A stretch of 64,000 nt of DNA from Fragilaria radians. Taxonomy: Eukaryota; Bacillariophyta; Fragilariophyceae; Fragilariales; Fragilariaceae. The notes below the pieces were generated by a model, which was given only the letters and a program-made list of their open reading frames with translations, was not told where the DNA came from and ran no database searches. Of this stretch, positions 12,796 to 24,554 are shown piece after piece; the first letter of the stretch is position 1; the number at the start of each line of letters is the position of its first letter. Made by a program: the position numbers and the translations under genes. Location of the stretch: NCBI GenBank assembly GCA_900642245.1, contig CAAAJI010000019.1, positions 322,834 through 386,833 of the forward strand. Direction: 5' to 3'.

Positions 12796-14079
12796 ATGAA
12801 AAACCTGGAAAGGCCTCCTGCATACCTTCCTGGTTACGAAGCACAGCTTGTGGACAGTGGCGTTGACCATTCACGGCGTAAACTTGCCGAAGCCAGAAAT
12901 GATCTGAGCACTACTGTAGATAATCGCAAAATTTGTACCAGTCCTTGCAAATCAGAAGATGAAACTTTAGGTTACCGTTGTTCATGTACTTTTCAAATTG
13001 TGAAGGATCAGAATCAACATTACTACGCAATGAGGCATCAGAAAAAGCCAATACTTCTTGGAAATGTATCCTTTCCGATAGCCAACAAACGCATACAAAG
13101 GGCAATGGCTGGGTTACTGAATGCATTAAACAACGATGCTGTTGGCACAATATCAGAGCTGTCTCGTGGCCTAACAAGTGTATCGTTTTCATCCTCCTGG
13201 AGTGATACTCCTGCCTGTAGTTGCTTCGTAACGCTTATGTACGAGTGTCCGATTGACCAGCCGAGTTGGAGAAAGATTGCTATCCAAGTTTGTGGTTCAC
13301 TCGATTTGACTCGAATAATCGGTCGCTCGAAAGGTAGTATGGTAATTGCCACAAGCCGCGACGACCGAGATTTCTTATACGACTGCCTTTATTTATATAA
13401 GTCAGAGAACTCGTTGTTCTCTGTCACATTATCTCCCACAGATGTAATTGGATCAAACCTTTGTATTCCTATAATGTATCATAAACCAGTGAATGCTTTC
13501 TTTCATCCAAATCCAAAAGCAATGAGCAATGCACTTGAGTGGATTCTAAGTCGGTTACAGGGTATTGGAAAAGATCTAACAATGCTAGAAATGTATGGAG
13601 GATGTGGAGCCCATACAATTGCGTTGTCTAAATCTGGATTAGTAAAAAGGATTACTCTAGTGGAATTAGACTCACGCCTTGTTCAGGCATGTATACATAA
13701 CTGCAAGTTGAATGGATGCCTAGATGGGGACCTAAATGATGCACAAGATGGAAGCGCTCCAGTTTGTGTACTTGAAGGTGATGCATCTAAATGGGCTCAG
13801 AAATTTCGTCACAGAACGGATGGTGACAGGGTATTGAAATTTGATATTCTACTTGTAGACCCCCCTCGTATGGGTCTATCAAAAGATGTGTGTCAAATGG
13901 CTAATGAGGGCCCTTTTGACCACATCCTCTATGTTTCATGTGGGAAATCTGCTCTTAAGCGGGATCTGCAAGCCTTGCATGCTACGTATGAAGTTGCTGA
14001 TTGTCTCCTTTTAGATTTATTTCCCCGAACTGACTCTGTCGAGAGCCTTGTACATCTTAAAAGGCGAATTATATTATAG
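12796..14079 (+). CDS. TrmA/TRMT2-type tRNA (uracil-5-)-methyltransferase
   Basis: SAM-dependent enzyme of the RumA/TrmA family that forms 5-methyluridine, usually U54 of tRNA. Seen in 427 aa: an early SPCKSEDETLGYRCSCTFQI stretch matching the family's substrate-domain GYRN region; SAM-binding motif LEMYGGCGAHTIAL; LVELDSRLVQACIHN; catalytic-loop LLVDPPRMGL; the nucleophile Cys382 in ILYVSCG; and the terminal general-base region DLFPRTDSVES with Glu416. Odd: the family's usual TxHVE is TDSVE here, so the His is absent while the Glu is kept. The usual FxQVN motif reads AFFHPNP. These changes leave the exact substrate uncertain. ATG 12796 is the first in frame. An upstream TRAM or zinc-finger exon is not evident. 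Confidence 0.85.
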   Translation: MKNLERPPAYLPGYEAQLVDSGVDHSRRKLAEARNDLSTTVDNRKICTSPCKSEDETLGYRCSCTFQIVKDQNQHYYAMRHQKKPILLGNVSFPIANKRIQRAMAGLLNALNNDAVGTISELSRGLTSVSFSSSWSDTPACSCFVTLMYECPIDQPSWRKIAIQVCGSLDLTRIIGRSKGSMVIATSRDDRDFLYDCLYLYKSENSLFSVTLSPTDVIGSNLCIPIMYHKPVNAFFHPNPKAMSNALEWILSRLQGIGKDLTMLEMYGGCGAHTIALSKSGLVKRITLVELDSRLVQACIHNCKLNGCLDGDLNDAQDGSAPVCVLEGDASKWAQKFRHRTDGDRVLKFDILLVDPPRMGLSKDVCQMANEGPFDHILYVSCGKSALKRDLQALHATYEVADCLLLDLFPRTDSVESLVHLKRRIIL

Positions 14080-16147
14080 AAAAATGAATAATCTCACACT
14101 CTCATCTGATTGAAACAATCTTTACCATATGTTTAGCAGAATAATAGAGGGTGCCTTCATAGATACCAGTTGAAACTTCCGCTGAAGGAAAGATATCTGA
14201 ATGCATCATACATAACCATTGTGGGGAATTTATAGAAAATTATCAAAGAAACTTCAGTCAACAAAGTTTGAGTCTCCTCTAAGTTGTTTTCCGTTTGTAA
14301 TAATGAAAATCAATTTTTGAGGCAAGCTTTGAAAGAGTTTCAAGAAAATTCTCAAGCGTGGGTTGAAAAACAAAATACATTACTTGAAATATAGCGTAAT
14401 GATCTCTACTAATGATTACCTGGACATGACTAAACTAGCAATTGGCTTTCATGTAGAAATGCAGAATGTGGAAGAAGTTCTGACATTTGGAGAGGCAACT
14501 TTTGCAAATTGTAGGGTGCTCTCAAGTGCACTGTCATTTTCAAAGAGAATGGGAAAGCTTTCAATGGAAGTACTTTGCTTAGAGTTGTTGGTTTTTAGGC
14601 AGGTAGGATATAGTGGGAATACAGCTTTGTCGATTTCCTTGCTTGCTTATTCAAGATATCACAAGGGAACTGTCAAGAAATATTTCAATAGATGCAGAAT
14701 GCTATTTGCTCTTTGAGAGAGAAGGTTTTCCATTGGCATAACAGGGAAGAAAGAAAGAAAATTGCCTTTATTATTGAAGCAAAAGAGCATCTACAAACAT
14801 ACATTTGTTGCATTGATTAATTATTGTTCAAATTTGAGTTTAAGCTATCTGAAAATGGGAACTGCAATCTAAGATGCATATATTCCTTTAGTTAATGCTG
14901 ATTTTTCTCGCTCTTGATATAATCAACAACGTCTTTGAAACAGCTTTAATTTCAGTAAATTATCTGAGATTCATAGGTACATACAGATATCTGAGCTTTG
15001 CCCTTCATTAGTCTCTAAATCTAACTCTTACGTTTAGCTGAAATGTTCTCCTGGGCTTAGTTCTTGTTTGGAGTAACTTCTGATGTGGTGCATTATCTTT
15101 TTCAGAAACTTGAATATGCAAAGATATGATGGCACACTTTTCAGACTGTCTTCCATTTTCCTCCATATCTGGCAAGTGTCCCTACCTGTCTTGTTTGATT
15201 TACATTTTGGAGCATGCACTCTTTATCTTAAGTAGTATCTTCTACTCGTTTTTTCTGAAGGCGCATGAAGTAAGTTGATTCATTGGATGTTGCAATTATC
15301 CAGTTCCTGTTGGGTTGCTAGTTTTAGATATACTTTCCCCTGGTGTTGGATGGAAAGTTGTTTCAAGGACTAGTAAATCAAATCATGGATATTGCCGGAT
15401 GTTCTGTTGCTATTTATTACCAAAAGGACTGTACATTTTAAGCATCTCTAATATCTTGTTGATGCTCTTGACCTCTTCCAAGTTGGCGTCATTGATGATA
15501 TGTTATAGAACGGTTTGTAAGATATGAGTGCCTGTGTTGGAAACTGTATAGTGACTGATTTTCACTACAAGTTAAGGAAAAAGATGAGGCAATTCAATGG
15601 GCAAGCCTACAAGTAGTCATACTGGGAAACTTGGTTGGAATATTTCGGCACAAGTTTGTCGATGCAAACTTCAGGGCAATATCTTCTTAAAGTCTCAAAT
15701 TGATAAAGGAAGGGAAAGGTAGATTGTCAAATTAAATTGTATTTTAAAAATGTCATTCTTCAAGTTGACCTCATTGAGAGATTTACATTTGTCATGTAGT
15801 TAGCACCTTCTCATATTTTGGTATGCGTCTTATTGTTGAATGGAATCTCAACTTGGATATTTTCCTTGGAAGCTGGTTGTCACTACAGCAATTTTGATTG
15901 AAAGGGCTGCATGACAATCTAATGATATAATACATTGATCAAACAGATTTTTGCGATACATTTCCTGTACAAGGTGCCAAAATAGGCGATGGTATCGTGT
16001 GAAAAGAAGCATAATTATTGCTTTTTTATTTTATCGCTTAACGTTATCGTTTGAAAATATTAGCTTGTGCATGACAGCATTAGACTTTTTCGTCATTTTC
16101 GTGCACGACCGTCCGTAGAAAATAGGAGAGAACAACAGATTGGAAAC
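14080..16147. other. 2-kb intergenic region, no gene supported
   Basis: A+T-rich. One open frame of about 100 codons (about 14363-14716) has no recognisable motif and begins at a non-ATG codon, so it is not called. No repeat or RNA gene was recognised. Confidence 0.45.
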
Positions 16148-17869
16148 ATGAACATGACAAAGGATACAAGCTCTGATGTATACTATGGAAATGCATTGCA
16201 ACCTTCTATTGAACCACAAGTCACCAGCCATTATCACTTACAAACAGAACGGAAAGCCCCTGTAGTGGAAACATTTGAAGATGAAGATATGGATATTTAC
16301 GAAAATGATAGTGAAGCAGAAATGTCATTGGAAGAACTGCTCTACAGCTCCTCTTCCTATCACGCTATTGCACAACCTGGTGGGTGAATATTAGCTTGTA
16401 CTTCTCATTTTGGAATTCATATGCACTCACAATATTCATTAGTTTCGATAACGATGATTCTCTCGGCCTGTGCTGTGGTTTTCATTAACAATGATGAAAC
16501 TATTCAGCAAGGGGAGGCATCATTACAAGAAGCATATATCATATGGAAAGGCAATGAATCAGATTCAACGGGGAAAACTTTAATTGTCAGCTTAGGTAAT
16601 GCTTTCGTGATGGTCTCAGTCATATGTGCAATGACTTTTGTTATCGTATTTCTTTACAAGTTGAAATGTATGAAATTACTGATTGCGTACATGGTATTTG
16701 CATCAGCGACATTGTTGGGTGTACTCGGCGGCTCTCTCTTCGAAGTAGCCATCGATATCTATCGAATTCCAATCGATTTTTTGACATTCTACTTTTTCTT
16801 GTATAATTTTGCCGTAGTTGGAATAATTTCAATCTTTTGGGCAAAAGGCGTACCCCCCTTCGTGACTCAAGGATATTTGATTGCAACTTCCGTTATCCTC
16901 GCTTGGCAGCTTGCCCACTTTGATACATGGACTACTTGGACGCTTTTGGTAATGTTGGCATTGTATGATTTATGTGCTGTATTAACTCCCTGTGGTCCCC
17001 TGCGAGCTTTGGTGAATTTAATGTCAGAGGAAGATTCTCCTCATATGCCAGGCTTGTTGTATGAAGCCGAACTCCCTGCAGAAATTCAGAGACCTGGAGG
17101 CCCCAAAACGTCCCAAATTACCAGAAGTCATAGTGATTTGGTTTCACCCAAATCGTTAAAAACGGAGACAAAGCAAGAAGTAGTGAACGATCCCATAGCA
17201 ATAAATCGATCGTACTCCGAAGATAAAGATGGAGATGAATCCAATGAAAATTGCGGTGTATTAGATGATCCAACGGTCGAGATTCCACTAGCGATTGCGC
17301 GTGTATACAATTTGCCATTAGTAGGTGTCTTTGATTTATCGAAAGGGTCAGACTCCGGTGTTTCACCAGTTCCGCTACTCGCCGGTGATATACCACATGA
17401 GCCATCACCTGCCCAGTTGAAGTCTATTGTAACTGTTAGGATGCCTCGGCTCGGAGGAAGAATAGAGCGTGGTCGTGGCAACACTTACTTGGAAAGAGAC
17501 CGATTTGGCACTCCCAAGCGCACACTCTGGTTGGATAAACAGGGTAAAGTATTTGCCGAAGAAATCGACGATGATGACGCAGCAGATGATCCAAAAAGTA
17601 AGAATTCGATCCGTTTAGGACTTGGAGATTTCATCTTTTACAGTGTCTTAGTTGGAAAAGCTGCTCAATACAGCTTTGCAACGTTTGCTGCCTGCATGTT
17701 GGTTATCTTGGCTGGCCTCGGAAGTACGCTGATTTTACTTGCCGTATACCACCATGCCTTACCCGCTCTGCCAATCAGTATCTTTCTCGGTGTCCTCTTC
17801 TATATCCTTACGAGGTTGGTGATTGAACCTTGGATAGAAGCATTGATGACCCAGCCATTTTACGTCTAG
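16148..17869 (+). CDS. PSEN: Presenilin A (intron-containing paralog)
   Basis: Intramembrane aspartyl protease, the catalytic subunit of gamma-secretase-type complexes in ER/endosomal membranes. Two exons, 16148-16379 and 16443-17869, are split by a 63-bp GT-AG intron in phase 1 between the SYHAIAQP and VSITMIL residues, giving 552 aa. Seen: about nine hydrophobic segments; catalytic Asp253 in ALYDLCAVL; catalytic Asp473 in LGLGDFIFY; and the conserved C-terminal PALP (in HALPALPISIFLG). A long hydrophilic, charged loop between the two aspartates is typical of presenilin. The N-terminus is acidic and cytosolic. A paralog lies 5 kb downstream on the same strand. The end is 91 bp from the end of the convergent kinase gene. 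All core catalytic residues are intact. Confidence 0.95.
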
Positions 17870-17960
17870 AGAAAGCAATACTGACGCGCAACACTAGTCA
17901 CAAGCAATAACGATTCGAGACATTGTCGTTAATGGTTTAATCGAAAGTAAACTATAATAA

Positions 17961-19286
17961 CTACTTATCATTATACATCTTGAACCAAGGATGTAACAGC
18001 GCCTCTTTCGCTGATATACGATCCTGTGGTTCCCATCTTAGCATACGACAAATCAAGTCTTTCCCTTCGCTGCGTCGTCCATTGCCACGCTTTATCATAC
18101 AAAGTTCTCGACGAAGTTGCCTAGTAAAGACAACATCATCTCTGTTTCTACGGTAGTTGGAGTAAATAATGAACCAATGAGGTGAGATCCCTTCTAGAAT
18201 CTCCACCAACACCACCCCAAAGGACCAAATATCACACATGCGACCCTCTACGGCAAACCCGTCTTGTAAAAGCTGCATTTCCGGACTTGTGAATCCTGGT
18301 GTACCGCGCATACCTTCAACTCTTATTTCGTCATTTGGCTTTTCCGAGATTGCGCACAACCCAAGATCACAAATTTTAACATCTGAACGTGTCAATAATC
18401 TAGGTTCTACATTGTTTAGTAGTAGTATGTTTTCTGGTTTCAAATCAAGGTGTGCTACACCTATGCTGTGCAAACATTCAATCCCCTCCAGAATGCCACG
18501 AGCTATCTCACGAACTATACATTCAGACATTGCAGGTCGCCATTGTCGGTAATACGTGTGAAGGTCACAAACACTAAGTTCCATGACCAAGTAAACAAAT
18601 TTTGTCCCATTGATTACCTCCGAACACTCGATCACATTCTTATGAACCTCACTTGTGATTACCCTTATTTCACGACCAAGCTGTGCGATATCTTTAATTG
18701 ATTGATAATGGCGCTTGTTTAATCGCTTAATGGCATGGAAAGTTCCATTTTCAGAATGCTTGGCACGAAAGACTTTGGCAAAGCCTCCTGTCGATATGCA
18801 GGTCTCCAGATTATATGGACCGATTCGATCTTGTGTTTCAACCACATCAAGCAATAAGGGCGGAATATCCTTATGAGCAGAATAAGATGGAACTTGGTTA
18901 ATGAGAATATCGCATGTTTTGATGATTCTTGACTTCTTTTCATTCTCATTTTGTAGCCTAAGCTTTTCCAGACGTTCGCGAACTTTCCTGAGCTTACACA
19001 CTAGAGTTTCTTTTGTATGATGTATTCTGACAAGGTCCTGATTCATCTCCTCAAAACTTTGCGTAGGAATGTTTATCTTTTGTGTCGGCAGGTTTGTTAT
19101 ACCCTCATTTACTTCAACGATGACATTACTCCCACTCTTACGTTCGGATTGCCTACCGCTAAGTCCTTCATCATTCTTAGAGTTCAAAAAATTATATGCG
19201 CTTAAAATATTCTTGTCATCATGCATATCTTGACCGACATGTTGTGATGACTTGCGAGGAGCATATGAAAAGTTTCTGCTCATCAT
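17961..19286 (-). CDS. Ser/Thr protein kinase with N-terminal coiled coil
   Basis: Single-exon gene, 441 aa. The kinase domain runs from about residue 155 to 438. It has a modified glycine loop STGGFAKVF, ATP-binding Lys187 (HAIK), helix-C Glu206, catalytic loop HLDLKPEN with Asp281 (HLD instead of HRD), CDLG with Asp307 (DLG instead of DFG), and SPE in place of APE. All catalytic residues are present, so activity is expected. Residues about 80-120 are Lys/Glu/Leu-rich and look coiled-coil. The subfamily is unclear; CAMK- or NEK-like are both possible. The start is a tandem MM at 19286. It lies tail-to-tail with presenilin A. Confidence 0.85.
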   Translation of the reverse strand: MMSRNFSYAPRKSSQHVGQDMHDDKNILSAYNFLNSKNDEGLSGRQSERKSGSNVIVEVNEGITNLPTQKINIPTQSFEEMNQDLVRIHHTKETLVCKLRKVRERLEKLRLQNENEKKSRIIKTCDILINQVPSYSAHKDIPPLLLDVVETQDRIGPYNLETCISTGGFAKVFRAKHSENGTFHAIKRLNKRHYQSIKDIAQLGREIRVITSEVHKNVIECSEVINGTKFVYLVMELSVCDLHTYYRQWRPAMSECIVREIARGILEGIECLHSIGVAHLDLKPENILLLNNVEPRLLTRSDVKICDLGLCAISEKPNDEIRVEGMRGTPGFTSPEMQLLQDGFAVEGRMCDIWSFGVVLVEILEGISPHWFIIYSNYRRNRDDVVFTRQLRRELCMIKRGNGRRSEGKDLICRMLRWEPQDRISAKEALLHPWFKMYNDK

Positions 19287-22200
19287 ATTGTTATGTCATT
19301 TTGATTTTCATTTAGCTTTTTCCGTTGGTCAACGAAATGAAAAACGTGACAGCCATTGAATCATACTCGATGATGAAGTCACAGCGTGTTGCAATGTTGT
19401 TTGTCATTTGGAAACGGGATTTGCTGAACGTAATTTCATTCTTGCACATGACAAAGAATTTTCCTTAAGGATACTAATTTGACCTTGTAATTTCAAGTGA
19501 AGGAAACTCGTGTATCAATAAACCTTAATGACAAAAGTGCTCCTTTTTAGCATAGTTTGAAAAGCCAACAGCCATGCATAAGTGCCTAAAGCCTTTTTGT
19601 CAAAAAAGAGAAATTTAGAAATAACTTCTTGCCTGAGATACTTAGTTGGAACATTCTAATCATACTAATGCATTTTTAAAAAGCTGTGAAATTAGTTAAT
19701 AATGTAACATCTTTGAAGTGAATTTCTCCCTTATGTTTTCCTAAAACGTCTCTTGCAAAGTCGTTAAAAATTTTAAGAGTTTCATTACTTTGCAGAAGCA
19801 TTTGATATGCATCTTTGCGAGGCGGAAAATCAGAATTAAACAAAAGAAGACAAATAATATCCAAATTTAAATATTTTAATCGCTATTGACATAAACTTGA
19901 ACTTAAGGCACTTCTTTTTGTGCAATAGTCAATCAGCACAAAAAAACCTTCCAAAGAAACGAAGGATGTATGGTATATTACAAATAGCCTGGACCTTTTG
20001 GATAAAAAATTCAAAAGCGCACTCTGCCCACAATTTTAAAGGCCTTGTGGTAAAAAGGGAAGGCACACTAAAAAGCAAATGAATTACACTTAAAATAAAA
20101 TTGCTTATGCGTTTCTTGAGAGCTAAAGAGAACAGGACCTTGTCTAAATTCGTCAAGGCTGCTCATCTTCAATCAGGTACTTGATCATAGATTTCAATAA
20201 ATATGACAAGTAACCGAATCATTCATTTCATTTTTAACCATGTTCTGATAAAATAAAGCTACCTACGAGATATTTTCAAAGAATATCATCTTCTCTCATG
20301 TCCCTTTGGACAACAACAAAATAAGAATAAACAGTGGCTCAAGACTTTCCCCAAAAATGGAAAACAAACTCTTTGAGATATTAAAAAAGGGAGAATAAAG
20401 AAAAACTAATTGGATTAAGGCACCTAACTTATGCTTGCTCTGTCACCAGTAAATATCCAGACATATAATACCAAGCCAGCAAAGATTTTTGGCTAATTGT
20501 TACTACTATCTGGTTTGAATTTGTCATAGACGCAATCGGTCAGCAAAAGTCACCAACCCTATCACGATGGGGGAGTGCATGTAAAGGTATTTTTGCGGCT
20601 TTCAAGGCCAACTGGGATCATGCAAAAGATGTAAACAATGTTCCATTAATAGTATCTATAAATAAGCTAAAAATGAATATCCTTTTAAGTACGAAGTTGG
20701 AGATCATGTATAGGTCTTCATCCCAGGAATGCTCACGAAAGTTTATGCCCTGTAGGAACAATCTGCAATAATGTGTAGATCAAAACAACGAGAGTTCCAA
20801 TTTATAAATGGATGTTTACATGGAAACTTATTTTGTAAACATATTTCCTACAGCGTAATGATTAGGGCAAACGTGCTACATTCTACAATCCCAGAACAAT
20901 GAGTTAATCTAGAATAAGTTTTTCAAGCGATGCTCTTTTGTACTTATATTTTACACGTCGGTTTAGCCGGGAGGTAAAAGGTAGAATGATCTAAAGATTA
21001 TCATGATGATGAAAAGTTGGTCCGCTTAGACTCCAACATTTTACGATTAGGAGAACACAAAACGTATATCATAGTTTAAGAAAGAGGACATAATTTTCAA
21101 CTTTGCCTATTCAACAAAGAGCAAACTTTACAAAATTAAAGTGATAGGGGAATAGTAGAGGAATAAACCTCAAATCCCATGCAAAGTAAAACCTTGCGAT
21201 GAGTTCAATTTCAAAATAATTGTATAAACGGCAGAACTCGCTTATGAAATATTTCTTCATAGATTTTATCGAAATGCAAGCCATAGGAACTGAATAGAAT
21301 GCGAGCGGTAGCTATTTTCGTAGTAACCATGATTCGACAATGAAGTTGAACAAATCTCTACAATTTCGGATGCGCTGCTAACAGGACTAAAGTCTCTTAT
21401 TCGTCTAGCATTCAAGTCCATGTGAATCTTTGATGTGCAGTCAAAAGGACAGGACTTTAACATTCCTGTCTAAGCGTCTTTTGAGTCAGATATCCAAAAA
21501 CTGTAAATATGATTGGTTGTTTGAAGTCAACACTGTCTATGCTTGATTGTGCACCTCAAAGCTCATCGTCCCATCCACCTCTTGACAAATGACGAGAATG
21601 TCAAAATATAATTACTTTTAGAAAACCAGCAATGGCTATGTAAACGAGCGCTGTCTCAGGAGTTAATCTCGGGCTGTGAAGGAAACCGACGAATTAAATC
21701 CCAGCCAAAGACGATAGCTTGACAATGCCTAGAAGTATGATTTAGAAAAAATACTTTGTAAAAAGCATTTATAAGATTATGACTATTACTTTATCTATTG
21801 ATAAAATAATTGGCAGTGAGATGAATTTGTTAGTGGTATGGGAGACGCTTTTACTATTGGTACAAATACGTAGGGAAACTAGGCACATCTATTCATGGTG
21901 AGTAATGTTTTCACTGTCCCTTTCATTCCGCTAACAAGTTTGGATAAAAAATAATATTTATTAGACATTTTAGTGATGATGAGGCATTCTTTCTAAATGG
22001 AAAGCATGTGTTATTCTTTCCAGGACCGATGTAACAACTTTGGAGGAAGTTACTCTGTCAAATAATTTGAATCAAGAAACAATCCAAATCTCTACAATAG
22101 TTGAATACACAAGAGGGTATAAGATTTAATTATAGAAATACTCTAAATAAGATCACGAATTCGTATTGTGTCTACTCATAACAGAGTATAGCTTTATATT

Positions 22201-22897
22201 CATACCAAAACCTAACATTTGATGATTACTACAAATTGAATGAATCAATCTTTAATGAATGAGTATTACGAAAAATAAAAGGAAAAGTATGTTCCAACTA
22301 ACGTCATATAAACGATTAAATAAGGGCAAAGGAAACATTGATTGCTAAAGATGAAAAGGCTATAAAGAAACGGATGGAGAAATGAGAGAGGGAAATCTTA
22401 ACCCTCATCAGATTCTACAAAGTATTGAAGGAAATATACTCTTATTCAAATTTAAATGGAAATACAGTCGTTTTGAAAAGCAAAGAAACGTAAAAATTGA
22501 AGTCTATTCAATGAACATCCATATAAGTACTTTCTTTAACCCTAATCTAAATTCATAAAGCAGAGCATGGCCATTACGTCATTCAGCATTGGCTTTGATT
22601 GAATGCCACCAGATACACAGCATAAAGTTAGTTCTTCATATTGGTAAACTTTCATGATGGCAAGGAGTGTCTCTCAACTTATCACTTGACAATTTAGAGT
22701 TCAATGGTTACTATATCTGAGAAATCTAAATGAAAGCCAGCCAAAGAATATCATGTTTTCAAAGCAGTAGAGTAACGCTCTGTTGGTACGCTGTACGTGC
22801 CCATTTAACGCCTTCTTGGAATATCCCAACGTCAATTGGACGGTTCATTCCATCCTGATCTATACCAGTTGTGCCATTGTTATTAACAATCTTCGAG
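19287..22897. other. 3.6-kb gene-poor region between the kinase and presenilin B
   Basis: A+T-rich, with only short unsupported open frames. I looked for presenilin or kinase remnants that would explain the paralog spacing and saw none by eye. No tRNA or repeat structure was recognised. Confidence 0.45.
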
Positions 22898-24463
22898 ATG
22901 TCAAGCGAACCAAGGGAAGTTGAAGAGAATCAGAATTCATCCTTGCAATCTCCACCAGATGGATCTGAGGCTCAGCAAGACTTTTCATTAGAGGAGCTTC
23001 TTTACAGTTCATCATCTTATCATGCCATTGCCACACCTGTTTCGATCACCATGATCTTGTCTGCGATGGTTGTAACTTATGTAAACACCGAGGAAACAAT
23101 TCGTGATGGTCAAGAAGCGCTATCTGTGTATGAAACTTTTGACAATACAGCAAATGGGGAGGCAACGACAGCTCAAACACTTGGACTATCATTATTGAAT
23201 GCGCTCATTATGGTGAGTGTTATTGGGGCCATGACCTTTGTGATTGTCATTCTATACAAACTCCGATGCATGAAAATTCTTGGTGGATATATGATTTTTT
23301 CTTCTTCCATGTTGCTAGGATTTTTGGGAGGCGTCATCTTTGATGTGGCTGTCAATAAGTGGAAATTGAACATCGATAAATTTTCTTTCTATTTTGCTAT
23401 TTGGAACTTTGCTGCTGTCGGGACAACTTCAATTTTTTGGCAGAAAGGCATTCCCAAGTTCGTCACTCAAGGTTATCTTGTTGCTACATCAGTAATACTC
23501 GCTTGGCAGCTCAGTCATTTCGATGATTGGACGTCTTGGACTTTACTGGTTATGCTAGCCCTTTATGACTTGTGTGCCGTTCTAACTCCATGCGGCCCAC
23601 TCCGAGCTTTGGTTAATCTCATGCAACGAGATGATGCACCGGAAATGCCTGGGCTATTGTATGAAGCTGAGTTACCACAAGAAGCTCGTAGACCAGCTCG
23701 CAATGGACGTTCTGGAGGAAACTCGGCTACAACATCTAATGGTGTGAATCCTTCGCCATGTTCCACTGAGGATCCCGTGGTTCTCATTGAAGATGATACC
23801 CAAAATACTCAGCCAGATATTCTTGAACCGCTTCCCACTGGCACCCTCCCTCTTGCCATAGCAACGCTCTATCGCCTAGAACTCGTTAACCCTTTGGAAC
23901 CAACACGACGAAACTCCTTCACTCCCTTACTAGAAGCAACAGATACTGCTGTAAATGGCTTCGTCAGTGCTTCTGATAACAGACAATATTCTCTTGAACA
24001 GCTAATTTCAGACGTGGAGGTTTATTTCCCTCGTGGAGGAGGAAGAATTGAACACTTCATAAATCCCAGTGGTGAATCCAGATACAGAGTGAAAGATCGA
24101 CATGGCGAAGTGAAGCGAATTCTTTTCGTAAATCAAGAAAACGGCCGAGTGATGGAGGAGAGACAACGCGAACATCAAGACGCTGAGCCTGAAAGCAACA
24201 CTATCAAACTAGGGCTTGGAGATTTTATCTTTTACAGTCTACTGGTTTCCAAAGCAGTTCAATATAGCTTCACAACATTTGTATCATGTATGCTGGTGGT
24301 TTTGGCAGGATTGGGTGGGACTCTCGTACTTTTGGCTGTGTATCGCCACGCCTTGCCTGCTTTGCCGATCTCGATATTCCTTGGTGTCATGTTTTATGTC
24401 TTCACAAGGTTGTTGATTGAGCCCTGGATACATGAGATTTTTCAAAGTCCATATTACGTTTAA
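22898..24463 (+). CDS. PSEN: Presenilin B (intronless paralog)
   Basis: Second intramembrane aspartyl protease of the presenilin family, 521 aa, without introns. Catalytic Asp224 lies in ALYDLCAVL and Asp442 in LGLGDFIFY. The HALPALPISIFLG motif near the end is identical to that of paralog A. Other matching stretches are FSLEELLYSSSSYHAIATP, FVTQGYL.ATSVILAWQL and CGPLRALVNLM. The N-terminus is much shorter than in A, and the loop between the aspartates is divergent. At the site of A's intron the coding sequence is continuous (ACACCTGTTTCGATC). ATG 22898 (MSSEPREVEEN) is the first in-frame ATG. It ends 91 bp from the end of the convergent COG8 gene. Confidence 0.95.
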   Translation: MSSEPREVEENQNSSLQSPPDGSEAQQDFSLEELLYSSSSYHAIATPVSITMILSAMVVTYVNTEETIRDGQEALSVYETFDNTANGEATTAQTLGLSLLNALIMVSVIGAMTFVIVILYKLRCMKILGGYMIFSSSMLLGFLGGVIFDVAVNKWKLNIDKFSFYFAIWNFAAVGTTSIFWQKGIPKFVTQGYLVATSVILAWQLSHFDDWTSWTLLVMLALYDLCAVLTPCGPLRALVNLMQRDDAPEMPGLLYEAELPQEARRPARNGRSGGNSATTSNGVNPSPCSTEDPVVLIEDDTQNTQPDILEPLPTGTLPLAIATLYRLELVNPLEPTRRNSFTPLLEATDTAVNGFVSASDNRQYSLEQLISDVEVYFPRGGGRIEHFINPSGESRYRVKDRHGEVKRILFVNQENGRVMEERQREHQDAEPESNTIKLGLGDFIFYSLLVSKAVQYSFTTFVSCMLVVLAGLGGTLVLLAVYRHALPALPISIFLGVMFYVFTRLLIEPWIHEIFQSPYYV

Positions 24464-24554
24464 ATCAAGTAGAGTAATCATCCCTAGGAGTGGATGTATA
24501 ATCAATCATTTCTACCTAGCATTCAAATGAGTAATTCCTTAAACGTCACTTAAT

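Noticed and set aside
14363..14716. 117-codon plus-strand open frame
   Set aside because: It begins at TTG, has no motif and lies in A+T-rich intergenic sequence; likely chance.
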